DNA of 64,000 nt. Origin: Synanceia verrucosa. Lineage: Eukaryota; Chordata; Actinopteri; Perciformes; Synanceiidae. The position numbers and the translations under genes are program-made. Positions 35,912 through 46,900 of the stretch are shown in pieces (positions within the stretch are counted from its first letter, which is position 1; the number at the start of each line of letters is the position of its first letter). Location: contig CM056567.1 of NCBI GenBank assembly GCA_029721515.1, positions 5,283,507 through 5,347,506 of the forward strand, read 5' to 3'. The notes under the pieces were generated by a model. It did not search any database. It was not told the origin of the DNA and saw only the letters and a list, made by a program, of their open reading frames with translations.

Positions 35912-38177
35912 TGCATCAACGTGGTCACCACAGAAACACGAGACCCTCTGACCTCTGACCCCTCTTGATCAACGAGGCGACACACAGTGACTTCTTGTTG
36001 TGTGGATCGTGGGGAAAAAAAATTGCTTTTTTTTAATTATTTAAAAAAACTCTTGTAGATGAACCGGATGACCGAACCCAGATTTTTTTTATTTTTATTT
36101 TTTTTTTTAATTTATTACTTTTTTTTTCCTCCAAAGAGAGTGGGTCACTATTAACCAATGACATTACCTCTATTATCCCATACACACCGTAAAAGGAGAA
36201 GTAATCATTCACACACATGCAAGCCCGGACTGGTCAGGTGTTTGAAGAACATACAGCAGATAAATAAAGATTAGAGAGTGTGTGATCTGAAGGACACTCA
36301 AAGGTTAAGAGACCAGCTACTGTGTGACCTTTGTTAATATTCGGTTATTATCTGCAGAGATATTTGCTTTATTAGAATAGAACAACACATACATTTTTAT
36401 GTCTACTTTTATACTTCATAATCTCTAAGTCATATCCATAGTCTAAATATTGTATTTATGTAAATCTTCATATAAATATTTATTATTATCTCTTATTCTG
36501 TCATGTTTAGCCACCACTTTTATCTTGCTGTGGTGCATACATCACATCACAGCGCCACCAGCAGGTCAAAGCAGCGTTACTCATTAGTTGCGTCCTGCCA
36601 AAGTGGCTGGAGGCTATAAGTGTTGTTTATTTTTTGTGTGCCAAGTCAACAATATCCTCTGTATTCTGAAACGTAGTCCTCCTCTCAGGCAAAGATTTTC
36701 CATCTTGACTCATTACTCAACAGTTAAATTATCCAAATATTGCTGTTTGATGCAACTACAGACTGGAACAATTTAAAAAAAATGGTCCTAGGGAACATTT
36801 TAGTTTCTGATCCTGAGAAAACTTAAACCAAATCACACATGTAGTCCAATCCACATGATCTTCTTTTGAGGACTAATTGGATATTTTTGTTATATATCAG
36901 AAATGTATTTTTAAATTTTTGTTTTAACGTGTTTCTGCAGGTGTGTGTTTCGCTACACGTAAGATGGGAGCTATGATGAAGCCCACCACCATCATCTTGG
37001 TGGACGGCGACGTTGTGACGGTGAAAACCCAGAGCGCCTTCAAGAACACAGAGATCTCCTTTAAGCTGGATGAAGAGTTTGATGAGACCACCGCCGACGA
37101 CAGGAAAGTCAAGGTGAGAGGAGAACCGTCTGTAGACCTAACAAACGCTGAAGCATCCATAAATACATGAGTGAGTTAATTAGTCATGACGACGATCGAA
37201 TGTGGTGTATTTTAACTACATGAAATAACGGAATTAAGTAAATAACAGTTTGTCCTAAAAAAGATTTTGATTGCATTTCTTGCTACTGCTACAAAGTAAT
37301 TTCCCAGGTTGGGATCAATAAAGTAATTCTATTCTATTTTAAGGGGGAATTATTCTAGAGTATCAATAAAGTTATTTAGTGTGAAATCTAAAATAAACAG
37401 TGAAAGGTTTTTAAATGAGTGTTAAATAAATACTCACTTTATTTCCTGTAAGTGCTGCACTGTGGTTTTGTTTTATCTGCAGCAAAATGTCAATAAAAAG
37501 TTGGATCAAAAAAAAAAATCAGCAACTAGTTGATTAATTGGTTTGAGGAAGAAAAAAGTAAAGGTTCTTTGATGACAACTTCTTGAATGTGAATAATTTC
37601 TGTTGTTTGTTTATTATTTTTATTTTTTTTTGTTTTTAGTTAAGTTTGGTAAACTTAACAATGTGACGTTGGTGTTTGGGAAGCACTGATCAGCATAATT
37701 TTCTGTATTTTCTGGCATTTTATATCCTTGAACAACCACTCAGTTAATCAAGGAAATATTCAACAGTGAAGATAATTGTCCTAAAATGTAGAAAGCATAA
37801 TAAGTAGGAAATGTTAACAGGTTCAAGAAGGTACATACAGCACAGTGCAAAACGAAACCAGATAAAAGCAAATAATGTATATCTATAAAATCACAAATGA
37901 GTGATGGTGATGATTAAAAAGCTCCCTCTGTCCCGCTGCAGTCCTGTGTTTCACTGAAGGACGGGAAGTTGGTCCATGTACAGAAGTGGGACGGCAAAGA
38001 GACCAGTCTGGTCCGGGAAGTCAACGGCAACGCCCTCACGCTGGTCAGCGCCCACACAACATTGAGTACCTTCAGTAACACATGTGCATCCGTTGTAATC
38101 TACCTTATGTTTCCTCTCTGCAGACACTTAAAATGGACGAAATCACCTGCACACGTCACTACGTGAAGGCAGAATAA
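35321..38177 (+). CDS. fabp3: fatty acid-binding protein 3 (heart type)
   Basis: Start 35321, stop TAA 38175-38177; 133 aa, the normal length for the family. Exons 35321-35393, 36941-37113, 37942-38043 and 38124-38177 (73/173/102/54 nt) reproduce the conserved four-exon FABP structure. It is a cytosolic carrier of long-chain fatty acids with a beta-barrel fold. The N-terminal signature is VGKWDLKESEKFDDYMKKLG; the ligand carboxylate-binding residues R107, R127 and Y129 are present; TEISFKLDEEFDETTADDRK is highly conserved in the subfamily. The heart-type call rests on sequence (C-terminal RHYVKAE as in fish fabp3) and on the zcchc17-snrnp40-nkain1-pum1 neighbourhood. Intron 1 carries two GT arrays, one starting in the donor region. 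A brain-type FABP7 identity is less likely. Confidence 0.9.
35399..35456. repeat. (GT)n microsatellite at fabp3 exon 1 donor
   Basis: GT repeat continuing directly from the gtaagt donor at 35394. Confidence 0.95.
35859..35908. repeat. (GT)n microsatellite, fabp3 intron 1
   Basis: Uninterrupted array of about 25 GT units. Confidence 0.95.
37295..37350. mobile_element. retroelement tail remnant
   Basis: gttgggatcaataaagtaat followed by tctattctatt, a very common 3' end of short fish retroelements. In fabp3 intron 2. Confidence 0.4.
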
Positions 38178-38452
38178 ATGCTAACGGCGAAACCTCCCTC
38201 CTCAACACCACTTCAGCTCAGATTCCTCAAACTGTACGCTCAGTATTAACCTTACTGCTGCTGACTGTGACTTCTCTGTTTATACTGTTGTTCCACCTAC
38301 TGTAAAAACACTGAATGAATTCCAATGATTTGTTGTCAGTTCTGCATAATCTTTCTTTGTTTTTTAAGAAAATGTGTTATGCATGTTGCCTGTGGTAAAC
38401 CTGGAAAATTGTTTGAATTTGAGAATTTGCCTATTAAGACCTGAAAAAAGTA

Positions 38453-38458
38453 AATAAA
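38453..38458 (+). terminator. fabp3: fabp3 poly(A) signal
   Basis: aataaa 276 bases after the stop codon, giving a short 3'UTR as usual for FABP genes. Confidence 0.75.
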
Positions 38459-38479
38459 GTTGTCTGCACTGTTGGACAA

Positions 38480-40740
38480 ACTGTTATAATGATGGAAGTG
38501 CTCTGGGATGTTTTTATACCCAGCTGGGAATTAAATGAGCAAATATTCACATTATTCTCATTTATTGTGAACTTTTAGAGTAAATTAACGTCTATTAATG
38601 TAATGTTTCATTCAGTCCAGTCAGAGTCATCTCAAAGGGATAAAGAGTTCAGCAGGGCGACTACAGGAAGTATTTCCAAATAATGTGACCAGAGTTTCCA
38701 TCACAGCTGGTTTTACTCAGACACAGTTAATAATAGCTGTATGTCGTCCTTGGCCTGGCTAGGTGAGGGGAAAGTTTCATTAAAGCTGAAGTGGTGTGAG
38801 TCCTGCCATGTCCAGTACTTTTACGTTAGGTGTGTGTCTGCTCTCTAAATTCAGATCATTCCCTTCCACAACAGATTCAAGTCATGTGTTAACAACTGAC
38901 TGCCAACTAGAGGCAGGGTGAAGAGGAGAAAGGTCCCAGAACAAGTCACATTATTAAATAGCTAAGTTATAAAACACCAAACCTACTGAAAAAATTAGAG
39001 GCCGAACCTGAACAAAATAGTTATAGTTATTATTGTGTCATATATCAGCTGTGAAATACTAACTATTAAAGCTAATGGTTGATATTAAATAGAATAATAT
39101 ATATATTTGTTTTTATTAATCCCCATTGAAATGCACCTCTCATAAACAAAGAAGAAAACAATAATGAATCTAAATAATAATAAATAAACAAATAAAAACT
39201 TGAGTTACATAGATAAATAATAATAATAAATATTTACAGTACGTACTTGGAAAAGGAATAGATTTTTGAACGGCTAATTAAAATAAATTATTAAGTATAA
39301 AAATAGACAAAATAAAACAGCAATCACACATAGTATTTTATACAGAAACCAAGGATGGTTAGAAATTATAACATGTTAGCATGCTAACATGATAAATACA
39401 CCTGCATGCTAACATTTTCACTGTTGCTATGCTACCATTAGCATTTAGCACAGCCTCACAGAGCTGCTAGCTTATGAATCTGTGCTAAATGACCAATTGT
39501 ACAGAACATGACGGTCTTAACAAGTTAAGAAAGTATATTTTGATTTTTAAATATCTTATTTTCCAAATCCATCCAACATAATGTACAAATATTACAAAAA
39601 TGAATTAGTTATTCCCTTATAGAAACAGAAAGGATCCTGCATAAAATACAGTAGCAGCAAGGTAAATAAATGATGAAATAAACTAACAGCAGTTCAACTT
39701 AACATTTTTTTAAAAAGTCTGTGTTTAAACAGGTGGAGTGAGTGTAAACACACAGTGGAGTGCTATGCAACATTTTGTGTTTACTGTTGTATTCAAACTC
39801 AGGATCATACTATGTGCTTAACTCGCCGTCTGTCTGGTGCAAACAAGAGAAATGAGAAGGAACGAGGAGTCTGAAGACTCAGCAGTGAGCTGGAGTCGAA
39901 TCACTGCAGCTGGAAATGATCGATCCATCCCAACGAGTCAAAACAACACTGAAGAAACAGCAGCCTTATCTTCGTCTGACACTGTAATCTTAAGACTTTT
40001 CACCTTTTTACATCTTTGATGGATGTTGTGTAAATATCTCAGCTGACTCCAGGGTGAACCTGACTGGTGTCTGTGTGTTTTGGTCCCTCATGGACTCACT
40101 TATAGCAACATCAAAGAGTTCAAGGTCCAAGAACAAAGACACGCAAGAGACTTTAACTTTTTATCTTTGTCAAAAGAAAACACTTTTAATGGAGGCAACA
40201 TGCAGGAAAGAGTCCAAAGATTCACCAACACACACGGATGTACACACAAACGGACAATAAGACGTCCTTAGGGTATCATCATAGCTTGAAGTTCCTGTCC
40301 TGTGTTACACTTCCTGTTTTTTTTTTACTACTTCCTGTCTGTGTGGGCGGATTATTTGAAGGATTTTTTTCAGCTAAACTGTCTTCATGACAGTGAAACA
40401 ATGTACAGCTTCCAGGAGGGCTAAGCCACTTGTTGCCACTTTGGTTACACCTATATCTGGTTACATATGGTGTGTAAACAGCTCCCACTGTGGGGAGGCA
40501 GAGGTTACTTTAGGACAAGCGGGGCTTGTCATCTGATTTTTGGGTTTGTAGTTCCTCTTTTCGTATCATTTAAAGCAGGAAGTCTGACTGTGCTTGCAGA
40601 AACATGACGAGACAGTAAAATGTTCCTTAATTTAAACAGATGGTGGTTTCTCTGCTGGACAGATTATTAAAGACACAGCTGGACGTCCGTCGCTCTGTCT
40701 GTTCCCAACTACTTCCTCTTTGTGCGTAGCTGCAGTGTGT
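38480..40740. other. spacer between fabp3 and zcchc17 3' ends
   Basis: Convergent gene ends. AT-rich with no coding signal. It contains a diverged dispersed repeat at about 39365-39480 built on gttagcatgctaac palindromes and a retroelement-like tttttattaatcccc at about 39110. Part of 40270-40745 is presumably zcchc17 3'UTR. Confidence 0.5.
39365..39480. repeat. dispersed repeat with gctaac/gttagc palindromes
   Basis: gttagcatgctaacatg, then atgctaacattttc and cattagcatttagcac ... cctcacagagctgctagc. This is the form of an abundant teleost interspersed repeat. Confidence 0.45.
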
Positions 40741-40745
40741 GCGTC

Positions 40746-43019
40746 TCAGCTGCGTTTGTGTGATCTGTGCTTCTTGTGCTTCTTCTTTTTCTTGTCCTCT
40801 CTGTCTCTAGAGTGCTCGTGGCGCCTCCTCTTGGACTTGCATTCGTCGCCACTGCTGCTGCTGTCGCTGCTGTCGTCGCTCTCTGACTCCTTCCTCTCCC
40901 TCTTCCTCTTCTTTTTCATTTTCTTCTCCTGGTGGATGAACACACAAGATGAAGAAAATGTGTTTGGAGTGACAATAAAAGCAACTCCAGACAATGCCAA
41001 TGCAGAAATACAGCATGTGGGAAGCAGACGGCAGTTTCAATACTTCAAAGGTCAGTCACTTAACAATTATGTTTCATTATATGAGCACAAAAAGCAGAGG
41101 CCACCTTGTGTCTCTCAGTGGACGCAAGCACAGACAAGGATTTCCACAAAGAGACAAGAGTGGACTGCTGACTCACAACCAGAGAGACACAAAACAAATC
41201 ATCTCATATCACATCCTGACCTTCTTTTTCTTCTTCTTTTTCTCTGAGTCTTTCCGTGATGACGCTGTGGAGCTCTGCTGCTGCTGCTGCTGCCGCCGTG
41301 GCTCTTCGTCGTCCTCCTCCTCTGGCAGAAGAGCGTACTGCAAGCCCGGAGCAGAGAAACAGTCCTTGGTGAAGTGACCTGAAAAGAGCAAGGATATGTT
41401 TACAATGCTGCACAAATTTAGAGTGAATTCAAGCTAATTTCCCAGCAGAACATTGTGACAGCTGTTTCGTTCATGTTGTCGTCATCGTACCCTTGCAGCC
41501 GCACTTTGAGCAGGTTGTGTTGAGGACTGCCTCCAGTGTGATCCTGTTGCCCGTGTGATCTCTAAACTGCTTGCGTCGCCTCGCATCCTGCCTGCAAACA
41601 CACACACAGACGATAATAATGATAATAACACCTGCAGATGCATCCATATGGAGATACACATGCTGCATAAATGACAACATAAACTGTAAGCTCTCACTCT
41701 GCCATGACGTTGTTTGGGTCCAGGTCCTGCCCTGTTCCCTGGTTGACAGATTTCATTGAGAAGGACAACTTCACTTTGTCACCCCGAATCTGAAGGACAG
41801 GAGATAGCGCTGCAGTCATACTGTTCGCTTCACTGACACAGCAAAGTGTGTGTGTGTGTGTGTGTTTTGCTACCTCTCTTCCAATGACTTTAATCCACAC
41901 CTTTTCCCCCACATCAACGATCTCTGAGGCGTTCTCAATCCGTGTGGCTGACATCTCACTCACATGTACCAGTCCTGCATGAGCAAGCAGATGGATTTCA
42001 GGGGATACAGACACACTAATATGCCTTTGCTTTGGTGATTTTACTTAAAAGAAAGGGGATATTTATAGCTTTTAACTAAATCCACTTCGGACAGTTGAGA
42101 TCTGATGTTTTTGTCTGCACAAGTATGCAGATCCTACATAAAACACAGCACCTAATATTAAAAAGGATATGTGGACTTGTCTGATTCCACTTCACTAAAA
42201 GGAACAATTATTTGCTTTCTTGTGGTGAAATACATGCCTTCATTATTTCACTGAGACTTAAAGATTCAAACACAATGTTTTCTGCCTATCAGAAATCTTG
42301 AGACAAACAAAATGTTCACTAGACTTACTGCATTTTCACATTATACTCAATCTGAACTCCCTTCACAACCTTCCAGTTCAAACCAGTTCTTACTTAAACA
42401 CAATACAATTTTATTTATTGCAACATTTTAAGTAAATATTAATTATTTTCTTCGGATTTGAAAGCTGTATGCAGAATTTATCCCAGTAAACTCTGCTCAG
42501 TTCGCCCTCCAGTGGTGAAAATGAGCAACAGGTATTCAGTTTGACATGCAGGTCAAGGACAATTTGCCAAAACAATATTGCCATTGAGTGAGGCTCTCTG
42601 TAAGCCACAGAAGATTATAGGACTACAATTTCCATCATTCAAGCCAATTAATAGTCAGGTGTGAGCAATTTGAGGATGAAGACAATAGAAACACTTCTCA
42701 ACTGCTTAACCTCATGACGAGGTTTCTACTTCTTAGTGTGTTGAGTCTCTGCTACTTTCTGTCTTTATTTTGTAGTGTTTTCTGCCTTCTTTTACAGCAC
42801 TGGAACGTTTCATTTAACTCAACCTCTGAAAATGTTTGCGATAAACGTCTATCGAGATAAATTATTTTTTTTCTGCCAACCTTCCTTCTTGTATCCCGGC
42901 AGTCTGACGAAGGCTCCGTAGGTCTGCAGAGAGACCACCTCTCCTTTGGAAATACTGTATAATGGTGGCAGACCTTCCAGCCCAGCAGGCTCTTGTCCTG
43001 GGCCATCGCTGTCAGACAT
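40746..43019 (-). CDS. zcchc17: zinc finger CCHC-type containing 17 (nucleolar protein pNO40)
   Basis: Start ATG 43019-43017, stop TGA 40748-40746; predicted 257 aa. Exons in coding order: 42881-43019, 41874-41974, 41698-41789, 41491-41591, 41221-41378, 40746-40928; all in frame. An S1 RNA-binding domain occupies about residues 16-95 (GEVVSLQTYGAFVRLPGYKK, VGEKVWIKVIG). A single zinc knuckle reads CSKCGCKGHFTKDC (C-x2-C-x4-H-x4-C). The tail is Lys/Arg/Ser-rich and ends in KKKHKKHRSHKRS, with a Q6 run coded by repeated CAG. Mammalian ZCCHC17 is a nucleolar and splicing-associated protein linked to ribosome biogenesis. The donor at 41220 (gtcagg) is weak. A non-coding first exon probably ends at 43647 with donor GTAACA. 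The gene is divergent from snrnp40, as in mammals. Confidence 0.92.
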
Positions 43020-43026
43020 CGTCTCA

Positions 43027-43921
43027 GCTAAGATGGACCAAAGGTATCGATGAGTGGATGCAAACCATAGATACTGAAACACAGATTTATTATTTACAGT
43101 GTCTATTCTATTATACTAAATAAGAGGTCTTTTTTTACATTGAAGTTTGTTTTTGTGCAGGCATTTAATATGGTTTGTAAGTCAAGCAGTGTAATAGAAA
43201 TATCTATTAATTGTCTTTTGAGTGATTTGTGTATGCATATGTGCATTTGTTAAAATAACAAACTGACATTTGGCATCAGTTACACTTTTAACCTCCATCT
43301 TCCACAGTGTTGTCCTTGTTCAGATGCTGCTCAGTTTTTTTTCATCGAGATATACAATCTAGATATAGTATGAGATTAGGAGAGTAAACATGTGTGTCTA
43401 ATATAAAAAAAAAAAATGCTGGCCGCCAATTTACCAAATACTGTAAAAGAATAGCTTAGCGTGAATAGCAGCATTGAGGCTAAAGCTAGCTAGCTAAGTA
43501 TAATAAACCACTGCGCTAACTTGGTTAACCCGACAAGCATGCTTAATACGTCATTACGTGAAGTATGAATCCCAACTCATAAAATGATAGACAGGCGATG
43601 GAAGTGGAATTCAGGAGAAAATAAAATAGGAATTAAATACTGTTACCTCTTGTAGCAAAGGCTGTTTCGTTTACATCCGGGGCAGAGCTGGTTAACAACA
43701 AGCCTTGTAAAGCAATCAGCGTCGTCGATTCAGGCCTCAACCAATCAGCGCAGTCAGTGCAGGTCTCGACCAATCACACGCGTCATAGCAAGCGGAAGTG
43801 CTTTACTGCTTTCCGTTGGGGCTCTGTTGCACGACGTTCCTCCTTGAAAGACTCCATTCATTTTTAAAAAATTCTAGGATTAAATTAACGGACTTTACCG
43901 CATCTTGTCGACTAACTCAGG
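43027..43921. promoter_or_regulatory. zcchc17/snrnp40 bidirectional promoter and zcchc17 intron 1
   Basis: From 43650 to 43921 the two genes are less than 300 bases apart, head to head. The stretch holds CCAAT boxes at 43741 and 43770 (ccaatca), an ETS-type site gcggaagtg at 43792-43800 and several CpGs, with no TATA box. This is the classical layout of a bidirectional housekeeping promoter. The part 43027-43646 is the first intron of zcchc17. Confidence 0.65.
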
Positions 43922-46900
43922 ATGATTGAACCAAAGAAAAGAGTGGCGGACATGGCGGTGGTTCCAACCGCCGTGAAGCGGCCCCGGACGGAGCTGGTTG
44001 CGGCGGCTCAGTCTCAGCCACTCGTGGCTATGGTATGTAAAGTAACGTAACTATAACCTGGAAAGTAAAATAAACTACTCATAGCAAAACAAAGTAGACC
44101 GTCACTTACCTATTACACAGTTACCCAACATGTTTTAAATGCACTAGTTGAATACAATCTGTCTTTCGGTGCTAAATTTGGATGCAGTTGCTAGCTAAAC
44201 TAGTAGGAGGGAGTTCAGTAGCATTGACTTAAAACACAGGAAACACTGATGTGTTTCATTCAGTTCGCATTCAGCCATGTTCACTTAGGGCTGGGAAGTG
44301 CTTAAATATATGGACTTTAATGTTTATCATCACATATTGTTAATATAGTCATATAAGTGGTTTTCCGTCCATTGTGATGATGTCTACTACATCTAAGATC
44401 TTATTTGACCTTTATTATGCAGTTGTCCGCTGTGATAAACTGAACAACTAAGAAGGACCTGTTGTTATGGTTGTACGAGTTAATGAATAATTCACCCATT
44501 CCATGCAAATTGTCAGTCAGACAGCAACAGCCACTATGTGACTTTTAATGCATCTACCATAGGGTCCCCCACGGAGCTCCAGCCTGCAGGCTCCCATTAT
44601 GCTGATGTCTGGCCATGAGGGAGAGATCTACTGCTGCAAGTTTCACCCCAACGGAGCCACACTGGCCTCCTCAGGATATGACAGGCTCATTTGTAAGATT
44701 ATAAAAAATAAAGACAACCCTGCAGTGTGCACACATTTAATAAAACATATTCATAATCCCAGTTATTTGTGAGTAACTTATGTTTCTTTGCTGCAGTGAT
44801 GTGGAATGTGTACGGAGATTGTGACAATTATGCCACTTTGAAGGGCCACAGTGGAGCAGTGATGGAGCTGCACTACAACACGGATGGCAGGTATGAATGA
44901 CCCACAGTAAAGTGAGATGTTGTAGGTTTACTCTGGACAAGACTTCATTCAGAACCCGATAGCGTAACACTGACGATCGTGAGTGACAAAATAGAAGGAA
45001 AAATGGATGATGAGTAGGTATGTCTATATTTTGCATAAAAATCTGATATTTTCTAGGTGAGCTTGTCTTGAGTATAGTTGTGGTCCCTTCTGGATTCATA
45101 TTCATTGCTTCATTGTATTTCAGCATGCTTTTTTCGGCAAGCATAGACAAGACAGTAGGTGTGTGGGACAGTGAAACAGGTGAGAGGATCAAGCGTCTGA
45201 AGGGCCACACCTCCTTCGTTAACACCTGCTATCCAGCCCGCCGAGGGCCCCAGCTCGTCTGCACCGGCAGCGATGACGGGACAGTCAAGGTGAGGTTTGT
45301 AGATAGAGGACAATATGTAATTATAATTTTTGTCCTAGATCTTTGGCGAGATTAACCACAACTCGTGTTCTTGTTTTAATAATAGATTATGGTTTTATCA
45401 CACTCTTTTCTTATGTGTGTGTTACCGATGTAGCTGTGGGATATTCGTAAGAAAGGAGCGATCCACACTTTCCAGAACACCTACCAGGTTCTAGCGGCGA
45501 CCTTCAACGACACCAGTGATCAGATTCTGTCAGGAGGCATCGACAACGATATCAAGGTACTGGTTCAGCGTGTGCAGAGAACCTGGGGCTAACACTGGTT
45601 TATACATATTTCTTCTTGTTGCTTGAAATATGTCCATTGTGTTTTACTGATGCTGAAGGATTAAATATGCGGGGATTCCCACGATAGTGAGCTTCAGAAA
45701 ATGTATAATTTTTGGGAAAATAATTGAATCCCTAATGAGTAGTATGTGTACCCAATAAATCAGAAAGTCTGAGTACTCAGTACAGATAATGTTTTTTTCT
45801 GGATATAGCTGCTAACTGGATACCATAATCAAATCATAATCAAAACTTTATTGTCCAAAGGAAATTGAGCAGTAAAAGTTTTCCCCTTAATTTAAAAAAA
45901 TGACCATGGAAGTAATAAAACTGGGGAGCTGATTTAGTTCAGAATCAGTTAATCAATTATCCCGTTGATTCACAGATGTCTCCTTTCCAATATAAGTCTA
46001 CAGGACAAGTCTTTTTGGGCCCAGTGACGCACACAGAAGTTGTAAATCCACCATTTGGCCACTATTTAAAATTAGCTTCCTGCAGTGGGAACAAAGAATT
46101 GCTCAGTGCTCACATTTCTGTTGAAGATGAGTTCAGTCATTTAGCCTGCAGTGTTTCCCATTTTAAAATTGGAACAAAGCCACGGGCCAATGTGTGTGGT
46201 TGGTGAAATACGTTGCACAACAAAGTCATGTGCTTAAATGCAGTATTTAGTTTTTTGTCAGTGTGTTGGAACCTGCCTCCCTGAGGTGCCGTTAAGCCCG
46301 TAAAAAGGCTGGTGTGTGGTCACTGAATGGTTGCGGCAACCATAACGTCCTGGTTTGATTCCAACCGTGGGACCCGTTGCAGGTCATATCTCTCTCTCTC
46401 TCTCTCTCCAGTTTCATAATAATCATTTTTATTGACATCACAAAATATATTTGTCTAGAGTAAACTTTAAAGACAATGACATGAGAGGTTGAAGTTTAAA
46501 ATATTTAACTCTTTGTCAAACTCTAAAACAAGAACAGTGAACAGCTTCCTCACAGCATACAGTTATGTAATCAATGATGGATTTGCAAAGGTAAAATCTG
46601 GTGTAGCTGGGGTGTTACATATGCAATCCAGCCATTCTAGCATGTTCTGAATAATAGTTACTGTACGCTGTTCTCTTCTCCATTTTGTGAATGTAAATCC
46701 ATTCGTTTAACATTGGGCCCTCTTGTAGTAACCATTTCTTTGAAAGAACCTTTTTTTACCAGCAATATATTAATACACATTCAGAAAATATTCTCTCCCT
46801 AGTTTGTGATTTTTATGATGTTCATGAATTATATTTCTGTTTTATGGTATTGTAATGTTCTCCTCCTTTCTCTCCACATAGAGACATAGATTGTATGCCT

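Noticed and set aside
35321..38177. Identity as brain-type fabp7 or another FABP
   Set aside because: Synteny with zcchc17-snrnp40-nkain1-pum1 and the C-terminus favour fabp3.
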